The notes below the pieces were generated by a model, which was not told the origin of the DNA, ran no database searches, and saw only the letters and a program-made list of their open reading frames with translations. Shown here in pieces: positions 1-6,620 of a stretch of DNA of 16,815 bases (the first letter of the stretch is position 1; each line of letters begins with the position of its first letter). This DNA is from JBKPHS01 sp046729975 (GTDB lineage Bacteria > Actinomycetota > Thermoleophilia > Solirubrobacterales > Thermoleophilaceae). Both the position numbers and the translations under genes were made by a program. Location of the stretch: assembly GCA_046729975.1 (NCBI GenBank), contig JBKPHS010000047.1:1-16815 (forward strand), given 5' to 3'.

Positions 1-36
1 CGGGAGCGCGACGACTACCGCCGGGACCGCCGCTGA
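1..36 (+). CDS. C-terminal tail of an upstream gene, probably pnp (partial)
   Basis: Frame 1 is open from the window edge and ends in TGA at 34-36, giving the terminal residues RERDDYRRDRR. An Arg/Asp-rich tail like this follows the S1 domain in many actinobacterial polynucleotide phosphorylases, and pnp is the usual gene immediately upstream of the M16 peptidase and dapB in Actinobacteria. Only eleven codons are visible, so the assignment rests on composition and gene order, not on a domain. The stop overlaps a possible CTG start of the next gene (CTGA at 33-36). Confidence 0.45.
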   Translation, partial: RERDDYRRDRR

Positions 37-74
37 CCGACGGCGCTCACAGGCTCACCGAGCTCGACTCGGGC

Positions 75-1310
75 GTGCGGATCGTGACCGAGGCCGTCCC
101 CTCGGTCCGGTCCGTCGCACTCGGGCTCTGGGTTCGCACCGGCTCCCGGAACGAGACGCCCGAGCAGGCGGGTATCTCCCACTTCCTCGAGCACCTGCTC
201 TTCAAGGGCACCGAGAACTACAGCTCCACGGAGATCGACCAGATCTTCGACGGCATGGGCGCCGAGATCAACGCCGGCACCGGCAAGGAGACGACCTCGG
301 TCTACTCGCGCTTCCTCGACCGGCACCTCGAGCGCGCGTTCGAGGTCCTGTCGGAGATGGTCCTCAAGCCGACCTACCCCGACATCGACTCCGAGCGCCA
401 GGTCGTGATCGAGGAGATCGCGATGTACGAGGACGAGCCCTCGGACAAGGTCCACGACGTGCTCGCCGGGGCCGTCTTCGGCGACAACCCGCTCGGACGG
501 CCGATCATCGGCAGGGCCGAGGTGATCTCCTCGGTCCCCGTCGCGGACATCGCGCGCTACAGGGACGTGCGCTACACGGGGCCGAACCTCGTGGTCGCGG
601 CTGCCGGCAGCCTCGAGCACGAGGAGGTGGTCGCGCTCGGGGAGCGGTTCTTCACCGCGCCGGCGGGCGCCCCCAACGAGGTCGAGGCCGTGTCGCTCAC
701 GGGGCCGCAGGTGAGGTTCCACAGCAAGCAGACCGAGCAGTACCACGTCTGCCTCGGCGCTCCGGGCATCTCACGCGGCGACGAGCGCCGGTTCGCCCTC
801 CGCGTGCTCGACACGCTTCTCGGCGGGTCCAGCTCGTCGCGCCTGTTCCAGGAGGTGCGAGAGAAGCGCGGGCTCGCCTACTCCGTCTATTCGTACTCGA
901 GCCAGTTCGTGGACGCCGGGCAGGTGGGCATCTACGTGGGCACGCGTCCGGACCGTGTGGGCGAGGCGATGAATGTGATCGGCGCGGAGCTGCGAAAGCT
1001 CGAGGACGACTCGATCTCGCCTGACGAGCTCGACCGCGCGAAGGAGAACGTCAAGGGCCGCACGGTGCTCTCGATGGAGTCCACGCTGACTCGCATGAAC
1101 CGTCTCGGCTCTTCCGTCCTGATGGGCGTGCCACTGCTGTCGCTCGACGAGATGATCGCCGCGATCGACGCGGTAACGATCGACGACGTCACGAGCCTGG
1201 CCCGGCAGCTCTACGCGCCGGAGCGGCTGTCCGCAGCGGGCGTTGGCGGCGACGAGGCAGTGTTCCGCGCGGCGCTCGACCCCGTCAACCCGGCGCTCGC
1301 CGCGGCGTGA
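75..1310 (+). CDS. M16 family zinc metallopeptidase (processing-peptidase-like)
   Basis: Insulinase/mitochondrial-processing-peptidase-type protease of 411 aa from this GTG. The inverted zinc motif HFLEH is at residues 36-40 (zinc ligands His36 and His40, catalytic Glu39). The third ligand is the Glu of VIEEIAMYEDEP near residue 114, at the family spacing of about 75 residues. The second, inactive-fold half carries the conserved REKRGLAYSVYSY segment. Family members act as dimers or clamshells that degrade or trim peptides; the substrate here is unknown. The gene sits between the probable pnp tail and dapB, as in Streptomyces and Mycobacterium. Its stop overlaps the dapB start (GTGA, 1307-1310), implying coupled translation. 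The start is uncertain: the frame stays open upstream, and residues HRLTELDSG just before the GTG look like the family's first beta strand. Initiation may therefore be at CTG 33, giving 425 aa. Confidence 0.93.
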   Translation: MRIVTEAVPSVRSVALGLWVRTGSRNETPEQAGISHFLEHLLFKGTENYSSTEIDQIFDGMGAEINAGTGKETTSVYSRFLDRHLERAFEVLSEMVLKPTYPDIDSERQVVIEEIAMYEDEPSDKVHDVLAGAVFGDNPLGRPIIGRAEVISSVPVADIARYRDVRYTGPNLVVAAAGSLEHEEVVALGERFFTAPAGAPNEVEAVSLTGPQVRFHSKQTEQYHVCLGAPGISRGDERRFALRVLDTLLGGSSSSRLFQEVREKRGLAYSVYSYSSQFVDAGQVGIYVGTRPDRVGEAMNVIGAELRKLEDDSISPDELDRAKENVKGRTVLSMESTLTRMNRLGSSVLMGVPLLSLDEMIAAIDAVTIDDVTSLARQLYAPERLSAAGVGGDEAVFRAALDPVNPALAAA

Positions 1311-1963
1311 TCAACGTCGCAGTCTCCGGCGCCGCGGGCCGGATGGGGGAGACGGTCTGCCGCGCGGTCGAGGGTGCCGAAGACATGGCGCTTGTCGGAC
1401 GCGCCGACCCGCTGCTCGACACGGAGCTGCAGGACGTGCTCGGCGATGCCGACGTGGTCGTCGACTTCACGCAGCCCGAGGCCGCCTTCGACAACGCCCG
1501 TCTCTGCCTGGAGGCCGGCGTGCACTGCGTGATGGGCACGACGGGCGCCGACTTCTCCGCGCTCGAGGGCGTCGGCTCGGCGAACCTCTTCGTGGCGCCG
1601 AACTTCGCGATCGGGGCCGTGCTGATGATGGAGGCCGCGCGGATGATCGCTCCGCACATGCCCGACTGCGAGATCATCGAGCTACACCACGAGCAGAAGC
1701 TCGATGCGCCCTCCGGCACCGCCAAGCGCACGGCCGAGCTGATCGAGGCGGCCGGGGGTCGCGTCCACGAGCCGATCCACTCCGTGCGCCTGCCCGGCCT
1801 GGTGGCGCACCAGGAGGTCATCTTCGGCGGCCTCGGCCAAACGTTGACGATCCGCCACGACTCGCTCGCCCGCGAGTCGTTCATGCCCGGCGTGCTGCTG
1901 GCGGTGCGCAAGGTCGGCACGCTAGAGCGCTCGCCGACCGTCGGGCTCGAGAACCTGCTCTAG
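1307..1963 (+). CDS. dapB: 4-hydroxy-tetrahydrodipicolinate reductase DapB
   Basis: Catalyses the NAD(P)H-dependent reduction of 4-hydroxy-tetrahydrodipicolinate, the second step of the diaminopimelate/lysine branch, in the cytosol. The 218-aa protein starts with the Rossmann nucleotide-binding motif GAAGRMG (residues 8-14). It contains VDFTQPEA and GTTG of the cofactor domain, and the family signature ELHHEQKLDAPSGTA, which carries the catalytic His pair and Lys. It is shorter than the E. coli enzyme (273 aa) and nearer to the compact actinobacterial forms. The GTG start lies inside the stop codon of the M16 gene (GTGA), so the two are coupled. The partner enzyme DapA is encoded about 2.1 kb downstream, separated by an oppositely oriented three-gene block. 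The TAG stop lies two bases from the stop of the convergent acetyltransferase gene, leaving no room for a terminator. Confidence 0.96.
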   Translation: MINVAVSGAAGRMGETVCRAVEGAEDMALVGRADPLLDTELQDVLGDADVVVDFTQPEAAFDNARLCLEAGVHCVMGTTGADFSALEGVGSANLFVAPNFAIGAVLMMEAARMIAPHMPDCEIIELHHEQKLDAPSGTAKRTAELIEAAGGRVHEPIHSVRLPGLVAHQEVIFGGLGQTLTIRHDSLARESFMPGVLLAVRKVGTLERSPTVGLENLL

Positions 1964-1965
1964 GG

Positions 1966-2469
1966 CTAAGCCGCCTGCTGGGCTAGCGGCGCTTCGAAGT
2001 GGTCGAGCAGCCCCTCGTGCCGCTCAGCGAGGCGCTGCGTGAGCGAGCGCATCAGCCGCCGGGCCGGCACGTTCTCGGCCAGGATGTCCGCCGTGAAGAC
2101 GGCGATCCCGCGCGCGCGGGCGGCGTCGGCAAGCAGCAGGCCGAGAGCCTTTCCGATGCCGCGTCCCTGGTGCTCGTCGCACACGGTCACGGCGACCTCG
2201 GCGGCAAGCGGGTCGTCCGCGAGCCGGACGAAGCGCGCGACGGCCACGATGGTCGCGCCGTTCAACGCCACTAGCGCGTAGTGGTTGATGCCGTCGACCT
2301 CGGTCAGGTAGCGCAGCTCGGCCGCGGACAGCGAGGGCTTGGCAGAGTGGAAGCGGCGGTAGGCGCTGCGCGGCGAGAGGCCGGCCACGCCGGCGGCTAT
2401 CTGCGGCTTGTCGTCGGGGCGGATCTCCCTGATGCGAAGCGCAGTCCCGTCTGCCAGCGTCGCAAGCAC
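1966..2469 (-). CDS. GNAT family N-acetyltransferase
   Basis: Single-domain acetyl-CoA-dependent N-acetyltransferase of 167 aa. The acetyl-CoA pyrophosphate-binding motif A is visible as DEHQGRGIGKALG (about residues 98-110, Q/RxxGxG/A). The N-terminal pattern LRIREIRPDDKPQIAAGVAG followed by LSPRSAYRRF resembles the acetyltransferase domain of mycobacterial Pat-type protein lysine acetyltransferases. No cyclic-nucleotide domain is present and the substrate cannot be told. The GTG start lies 6 nt downstream of a promoter-like -10, suggesting a leaderless message, and no Shine-Dalgarno is spaced correctly. The gene ends tail to tail with dapB with a 2-nt gap. It is on the same strand as the lipoprotein gene 55 nt upstream but probably has its own promoter. 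Confidence 0.88.
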   Translation of the reverse strand: MLATLADGTALRIREIRPDDKPQIAAGVAGLSPRSAYRRFHSAKPSLSAAELRYLTEVDGINHYALVALNGATIVAVARFVRLADDPLAAEVAVTVCDEHQGRGIGKALGLLLADAARARGIAVFTADILAENVPARRLMRSLTQRLAERHEGLLDHFEAPLAQQAA

Positions 2470-2475
2470 TCACCG

Positions 2476-2502
2476 ATCGTAAGCGACGCCAGTCCCTGTC
2501 AA
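2476..2502 (-). promoter_or_regulatory. Promoter for the GNAT gene
   Basis: Reading the minus strand, a perfect TTGACA (-35, 2497-2502) is followed after 15 nt by TACGAT (-10, 2476-2481, fitting TANNNT). The spacer is two bases shorter than ideal. Transcription starting about 6-7 nt after the -10 would begin at or next to the GTG start at 2469, giving a leaderless mRNA. Confidence 0.55.
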
Positions 2503-2524
2503 TGTGGCGGATGTCACGTAGTGG

Positions 2525-3289
2525 CTAGCGCAGCCCGAAGCGCTGCTGGAGCGCGCGCTGCACCTTCCCGACCGCGGCGTCGACCTCGGCCACCGGCCTC
2601 GGCGTGGGGTTCAGAAGGTTGTCCGGGAACGAGTCGTCGCGGATCCCGGCGATGCCCTCGGTCACCTGGTCCTTCTTCGGACCGAGCGACTCCGACAGAC
2701 CCCGCGCCACGCTCTGAGCGCGCGCGAGCAGCCCGTAGGCGTATTCGAGCGTCCGAACAGCCTCCGGGCCGCTCGCCCGCTCCGCCCGGCTGTACTCGGC
2801 CTTGAAGTCATTGAGCAGGCGAGCGAGCGCCTCGGCCTGCAGCCCACGGTCCTCGCGCGCGCTAGCCGGGATCAGCACGGCGGCGGCTCCTCCGAGCAGC
2901 TGGTCGAGCAGCGGCGAGAGGCGGTCGCGCATCGTGTCGAATGCCACGCCACGCGCCATCAGCCGGTCGACGGCCGGGAAGGCCGCCAGGATCTCCCGGT
3001 CGAGCAGCGCGTCCTCTCGGCGCACTCCGGCGGACAGGGAGCGGTAGCCGCCGCCCCCGATGGCGAGCTGCGCGCGGGCCTCCGGGATCCGGCGCAGGAA
3101 GTAGAGGTCGGACGCGGCGACCAGCCGGGCGCGGACCCGCTCGATCCGCTGGTACGTGACGATCGGCTGCTCGCCGTGGCGCGCGGCCGGCGGTCCCTGC
3201 GGCGCGCTCTCACCACCGTTCCCGTCGCCGCAGGCCGAGAGGGCGGCCGCCGACGCGAGCGCCGCGGCCGCCAGGGCGATCCGTCTCAA
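2525..3289 (-). CDS. Putative lipoprotein of unknown function
   Basis: The 254-aa product begins MRRIALAAAALASAAALSAC: two Arg, a hydrophobic Ala-rich stretch and an LSAC lipobox, so it should be exported and lipid-anchored at Cys20. The mature part starts with a short Gly/Ser/Pro-rich linker. It is then rich in predicted helices with many Leu, Ala, Arg and Glu residues and no enzyme motif I recognise. The frame is open far upstream, but the TTG at 3289 is the credible start. It places the signal peptide at the N terminus and overlaps the upstream stop by 4 nt (TTGA, 3286-3289), implying translational coupling with the DUF3052-like gene. No function is assigned. A helical extracytoplasmic sensor or scaffold would fit what is seen but is only a guess. 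Confidence 0.8.
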   Translation of the reverse strand: MRRIALAAAALASAAALSACGDGNGGESAPQGPPAARHGEQPIVTYQRIERVRARLVAASDLYFLRRIPEARAQLAIGGGGYRSLSAGVRREDALLDREILAAFPAVDRLMARGVAFDTMRDRLSPLLDQLLGGAAAVLIPASAREDRGLQAEALARLLNDFKAEYSRAERASGPEAVRTLEYAYGLLARAQSVARGLSESLGPKKDQVTEGIAGIRDDSFPDNLLNPTPRPVAEVDAAVGKVQRALQQRFGLR

Positions 3290-3711
3290 CCGGCCGGAGC
3301 GGCGGCCTTCTTGCGAAGGGCGCGCGGGACGACGAAGCGGATGCCCGAGCGCTCGTCGTCGATCGAGCAGGTCTTGTTGTCGATCAGGCCGCGCCGCTTT
3401 GCGCCGGGCACGAGCAGCATCTGGTTGACGTAGCTGTCGTGGCCCCGCTTGCGGGTGATCAGCCACAGGTAGCCCGTGTCGCGCAGTCGGGGGCGGTAGC
3501 TGTCGAACACGTCATCGGCCTCGTCGAGCGAGTCGACGGCCACGATGGCGCCGTCGAGGTCGCCCGAGCGGACGAGACCGCGGCCGAGAGCCTCCTTCAC
3601 GTCCCGGCGCAGCCCGGGCCCGATGTCGCCGACGATCTCGACGCGCTGATCGGGCTTCACGCCGAGCTTCTCGACGGTCGTGCGGTGGCTGTAGTCGGTG
3701 TCTTGGGCCAT
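3286..3711 (-). CDS. DUF3052-like protein
   Basis: A 141-aa soluble protein without signal peptide or membrane segment. The arrangement resembles DUF3052 proteins: an early KLGVKPDQRVEIVG segment, a central DGAIVAVDSLDEADDVF, then GYLWLITRKRG, and a C-terminal GLIDNKTCSIDDERSGIRFV. The family is common in Actinobacteria and has no established biochemical role that I know of. This assignment is from memory of the pattern, not a search. It is the first gene of the minus-strand block: its TGA overlaps the TTG start of the lipoprotein gene. The tail is Lys/Ala-rich (RKKAAAPAG). The ATG start has no clear Shine-Dalgarno, and -10-like hexamers lie 9-16 nt upstream, so the message may be leaderless or nearly so. 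Confidence 0.75.
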   Translation of the reverse strand: MAQDTDYSHRTTVEKLGVKPDQRVEIVGDIGPGLRRDVKEALGRGLVRSGDLDGAIVAVDSLDEADDVFDSYRPRLRDTGYLWLITRKRGHDSYVNQMLLVPGAKRRGLIDNKTCSIDDERSGIRFVVPRALRKKAAAPAG

Positions 3712-3720
3712 TTGTGAGCG

Positions 3721-3732
3721 ATCGTGATTATG
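3721..3732 (-). promoter_or_regulatory. Possible -10 elements of the DUF3052-like gene
   Basis: On the minus strand the adjacent hexamers CATAAT (3727-3732, five of six matches to TATAAT) and CACGAT (3721-3726) precede the ATG at 3711 by 15 and 9 nt. No convincing -35 is seen. Either would give a very short leader or none. Confidence 0.35.
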
Positions 3733-3735
3733 CAG

Positions 3736-3766
3736 GGGACACAGGACGAGCCGAGCCGGTTACGCT
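3736..3766 (+). promoter_or_regulatory. Weak promoter candidate for the 79-aa small protein gene
   Basis: GGGACA (3736-3741) and TACGCT (3761-3766, fits TANNNT) are separated by 19 nt. Transcription would begin near 3773. The downstream hairpin (3781-3811) would then be in the 5' UTR, and the left arm of the upstream hairpin would not be transcribed. The match is modest. Confidence 0.3.
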
Positions 3767-3811
3767 CCGCGAAATAGGCGGAGCGCGGGGGCCCCCCGTG
3801 ACCCCGCGCTC
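3763..3811. repeat. Two overlapping perfect inverted repeats upstream of the small protein gene
   Basis: Hairpin A has perfect 8-bp arms CGCTCCGC (3763-3770) and GCGGAGCG (3778-3785) around a 7-nt loop. Hairpin B has perfect 10-bp arms GAGCGCGGGG (3781-3790) and CCCCGCGCTC (3802-3811) around an 11-nt loop. They share 3781-3785, so in RNA only one can form at a time. Hairpin B ends 10 nt before a strong Shine-Dalgarno. No U-tract follows, so a Rho-independent terminator is unlikely. Confidence 0.7.
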
Positions 3812-3820
3812 ATTCAGGAT

Positions 3821-3826
3821 AGGAGG
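3821..3826 (+). promoter_or_regulatory. Strong Shine-Dalgarno AGGAGG of the small protein gene
   Basis: AGGAGG lies 6 nt before the ATG at 3833. It is the strongest ribosome-binding site in the window, contrasts with the many starts here that lack one, and fixes the start of this short gene. Confidence 0.8.
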
Positions 3827-3832
3827 CGCCCG

Positions 3833-4072
3833 ATGGGCTTCATGGACAAGGCCAAGCAGGTGGCCGAGCAAGCGCAGAAGAAGCTGGAGGAAGCGCAGAC
3901 CCAGTTCAACGAGCGTCAGAGCCAGAAGGCCGAGGGAGGCGCGAAGCCGGAGGGACCCCCGGCTGGCGACGCGCCGCCGCCGAGCGCCGAGCCCGCGCAG
4001 CCGGCCGAGACGCAGGAGCCGGCCCGCGGAGATTCCAACCCGAACCCCGATCCGTTCAAGCCGCTCCAATGA
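3833..4072 (+). CDS. Small amphipathic protein of unknown function, 79 aa
   Basis: The first ~35 residues (MGFMDKAKQVAEQAQKKLEE onward) form a charged amphipathic helix rich in Lys, Glu, Gln and Ala. The remainder is Pro/Ala/Glu-rich and looks disordered, ending NPNPDPFKPLQ. The MGFxDKAK opening resembles small actinobacterial proteins annotated as MT0933-like 'antitoxins', but no toxin gene is adjacent and that label should not be taken as function. An excellent AGGAGG at 6 nt and codon choice like its neighbours support a genuine gene. It precedes dapA by 32 nt, which contain a separate -10, so the two are probably transcribed independently, at least in part. Confidence 0.8.
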   Translation: MGFMDKAKQVAEQAQKKLEEAQTQFNERQSQKAEGGAKPEGPPAGDAPPPSAEPAQPAETQEPARGDSNPNPDPFKPLQ

Positions 4073-4090
4073 GCCGGCGGGCCGTTCCGC

Positions 4091-4096
4091 GATAAT
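4091..4096 (+). promoter_or_regulatory. -10 element for leaderless dapA transcription
   Basis: GATAAT (five of six matches to TATAAT) ends 8 nt before the dapA ATG at 4105, so the transcript should begin at or within a base or two of the start codon. GAAGG lies only 2 nt from the ATG, too close to act as a normal Shine-Dalgarno. No -35 match is evident. Confidence 0.5.
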
Positions 4097-4104
4097 CGAA
4101 GGCC

Positions 4105-4959
4105 ATGGCGCTTGGAGGCATCTTCACGGCGATGGTCACGCCCTTCGACGAGCTCGGGGGCGTGAACGAGGACGCTGCCGTCCGGCTCATGCGCCACCTG
4201 CTCGACAATGGTTCGGACGGCCTGGTCGTCTGCGGTACCACCGGAGAGTCGCCGACGCTGACCGACGAGGAGAAGTACAGGCTCTGGGACCTGGCCGTCT
4301 CCGAGTTCGGGGGCGAGGCCACGATCATCGCCGGCACCGGCACGAACGACACCGCTCACTCCGCGCACCTGACGGAGAAGGCGACCGAGATCGGCGTCGA
4401 CGCGGTGCTGGTCGTGACGCCCTACTACAACAAGCCGAACGAGCGCGGCGTGATCGCGCATTTCAACGCCGTCGCGGCGGCCACCGATCGGCCGGTGGTC
4501 GTCTACAACATCCCGTCGCGCGTGGTGGTGGACATCCCCAACGACCTGCTGCGCCGGCTCGCCGACGAGATCCCGAACGTGAGCGCCGTCAAGCAGGCGC
4601 GCTTCGAGGACATCGAGCCGATCGAGGGCATGGATCTGCTGGCCGGCAACGACGACGTGCTCGCCGAGGTGCTCGACAAGGGCGGCACGGGCGGCATCCT
4701 CGTGGCCTCGCACATCGTCGGCCCCGAGATGAGGCGGATGATCGACGAGCCCGAGGCCCGGCAGGAGGTCCACGAGTCGCTCTCCGACGTCTTCCAGGCC
4801 TTCACCGTCACGACCAACCCGATCCCGGTGAAGGCCGCGCTTAAGCTGCTCGGTCACGACGTCGGAGGACTGCGGCTGCCGATGGTGGAGGCGTCGGAGG
4901 AGGAGCTGGCGGTCATCCGGTCGGCGCTCGAGCGCCACGGCCTCCTGAGCGCGGTGTGA
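4105..4959 (+). CDS. dapA: 4-hydroxy-tetrahydrodipicolinate synthase DapA
   Basis: Condenses pyruvate with aspartate-4-semialdehyde, the first committed step of diaminopimelate/lysine synthesis, in the cytosol. The 284-aa TIM-barrel protein has full family length. GTTGESPTL (44-52) supplies the Thr pair of the proton relay. VTPYYNKP (104-111) holds the interface Tyr. YNIPSR (134-139) has the catalytic Tyr134 and the substrate-binding Arg139. Lys163 in SAVKQA is the Schiff-base lysine. The flanking residues (VKQARFED) differ from the usual IKDATGD-type sequence, though the Lys is kept. The stop overlaps the RNase J start (GTGA, 4956-4959), a pairing of dapA and rnj that is conserved in Actinobacteria. 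Its pathway partner dapB is upstream on the same strand. Confidence 0.96.
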   Translation: MALGGIFTAMVTPFDELGGVNEDAAVRLMRHLLDNGSDGLVVCGTTGESPTLTDEEKYRLWDLAVSEFGGEATIIAGTGTNDTAHSAHLTEKATEIGVDAVLVVTPYYNKPNERGVIAHFNAVAAATDRPVVVYNIPSRVVVDIPNDLLRRLADEIPNVSAVKQARFEDIEPIEGMDLLAGNDDVLAEVLDKGGTGGILVASHIVGPEMRRMIDEPEARQEVHESLSDVFQAFTVTTNPIPVKAALKLLGHDVGGLRLPMVEASEEELAVIRSALERHGLLSAV

Positions 4960-6620
4960 GCCAAACGCTGCGGGTGCTCCCCCTCGGAGGGCTGGGGGAG
5001 ATCGGCAAGAACATGACCGTCGTCGAGTACGACGGCCGGATCGTGGTCGTGGACACGGGGCTGATGTTCCCGACTCCCGAGCAGATGGGGATCGATCTCG
5101 TGCTGCCGGACTTCAGCTACCTGCGCGAGCGGGCTGCCGACATCGAGGCGATCGTCCTGACCCACGGGCACGAGGACCACGTCGGTGCGCTCCCGTTCCT
5201 GTTGCGAGACATCGGCACCACCGCGGTGCCGGCGATCTACGGCGGGCCCCTGACGATCGAGATGGTGCGGTCGAAGCTCGACGAGCACCGCCTCAGGGAC
5301 GTGCCCCTCGAAGCGGTCCGGGCGGGGGAGCAGCTCGACGCGGGCCCGTTCTCGATCGAGCTCGTGAAGATGGCGCACTCGATCCCCGACATGTACGCGG
5401 TCGCGCTGGCCTGCGAGCTCGGCACGACCCTCGTCACAGGCGATTACAAGTTCGACCAGACGCCGGTGGACGGCGAGCCCGCCGACGTCGCGCGCCTGGC
5501 CGAGCTGGGGCGCGACGGGCTGCTCCTTCTGTGTGGCGACTCGACCAACGTCGACCGGCCCGGCATCGCGCCGTCCGAGTCGAGTGTCGGGCCGCAGCTG
5601 GAGCAGGTCTTCGCCCGCTGCGACGGCCGCATCGTCGTTACCTGCTTCGCGTCAAACATCCACCGCGTCCAGCAGGTGATCGACGGCGCCGCCGCGCTCG
5701 GACGCAAGGTGTCGCTCGTCGGGCGCTCGATGCGCAAGTTCGTGAACATCGGCCGCAACCTCGGGCACATCGAGGTGCCCGAGGGCATCCTCGTCGGGCC
5801 GAAGGAGATCGAGGACTTCCCCGACCACAAGCTGATCGTCATCTCCACCGGCAGCCAGGGCGAGCCGCTTTCGGCGCTCCGCCGCATGGCGCATCGTGAC
5901 CACCCGAACGTGGACCTGCACGAGGGCGACGTCGTGATCTTCTCGGCCACGCCGATCCCGGGCAACGAGCGCGCGGTGAACGAGACGATCGATCGCATCT
6001 ACCAGCTCGGGGCCGATGTGATCACGCCGCGCGACGCCCCAATCCACGCCTCGGGCCACGGCTACGCGGAGGAGACCAAGCTGATGATCAACCTGACGCA
6101 CCCGCGCTACGTGCTTCCCATTCATGGGGATCACCGGCGGATCCGGCTGCACGCCGAGCTTGCCGAAGCCGTGGGCATCGCGCCCGAGGACGTCTTCCGC
6201 GGGGAGAACGGCCTGCCGCTCGAGATCGACACCCGCGGCGCCCGCTTCGGCGAGCCGGAGCAGGCGGGGCTCATCTTCGTCGACGGCGTCGACGTCGGCG
6301 ACATCGAGGACGTGGCGCTGCGCGACCGGCGGATGCTCTCGGCCGACGGCATCTTCATCGTGGTGGCGACGATCTCCGAGCAGGACGGTCGCTCGGTCGC
6401 GCCGCCCGAGATCATCTTTCGCGGCGTGCCGTTCGCCGAGGACGATGGGCTCGTCCCCGAGATCCGCCAGGCCGTGGAGGACTCCCTCGCGCGCTCAGCC
6501 GACGAGGAGATACGCGAGATCGACCTGCTCCAGCAGCACCTGCACGACGACGTCGCGCACTTCGTCTACGAGCGGCTGAGGCGGCGGCCGATGGTGCTGC
6601 CGGTGGTCGTCGAGGTCTGA
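4956..6620 (+). CDS. rnj: Ribonuclease J (metallo-beta-lactamase/beta-CASP exo-endoribonuclease)
   Basis: A zinc-dependent RNase with 5'-3' exonuclease and endonuclease activity in RNA maturation and decay. The 554-aa length is typical. The metallo-beta-lactamase signature HGHEDH is at residues 70-75. His141 in KMAHSIPDM and Asp163 in TGDYKFD follow as metal ligands. GDSTNVDRPG opens the beta-CASP insertion, with ASNIHRVQQ, then HASGH (364-368) and PIHGDH (389-393). The C-terminal part carries the small RNase J dimerisation domain. The GTG start is fixed by the 4-nt overlap with dapA. The final 55 bp overlap the 3' end of the opposite-strand histidine kinase gene, so the two mRNAs are complementary at their ends. 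Confidence 0.96.
   Translation: MSQTLRVLPLGGLGEIGKNMTVVEYDGRIVVVDTGLMFPTPEQMGIDLVLPDFSYLRERAADIEAIVLTHGHEDHVGALPFLLRDIGTTAVPAIYGGPLTIEMVRSKLDEHRLRDVPLEAVRAGEQLDAGPFSIELVKMAHSIPDMYAVALACELGTTLVTGDYKFDQTPVDGEPADVARLAELGRDGLLLLCGDSTNVDRPGIAPSESSVGPQLEQVFARCDGRIVVTCFASNIHRVQQVIDGAAALGRKVSLVGRSMRKFVNIGRNLGHIEVPEGILVGPKEIEDFPDHKLIVISTGSQGEPLSALRRMAHRDHPNVDLHEGDVVIFSATPIPGNERAVNETIDRIYQLGADVITPRDAPIHASGHGYAEETKLMINLTHPRYVLPIHGDHRRIRLHAELAEAVGIAPEDVFRGENGLPLEIDTRGARFGEPEQAGLIFVDGVDVGDIEDVALRDRRMLSADGIFIVVATISEQDGRSVAPPEIIFRGVPFAEDDGLVPEIRQAVEDSLARSADEEIREIDLLQQHLHDDVAHFVYERLRRRPMVLPVVVEV

Noticed and set aside
3290..3466. N-terminal extension of the lipoprotein frame
   Set aside because: It lies entirely within the DUF3052-like gene, and using it would bury the signal peptide and lipobox inside the protein. 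TTG 3289 is the better start.
3781..3820. Rho-independent terminator
   Set aside because: The stem is strong but is followed by ATTCAGGATAGG with no U-run, and it lies just before a ribosome-binding site.
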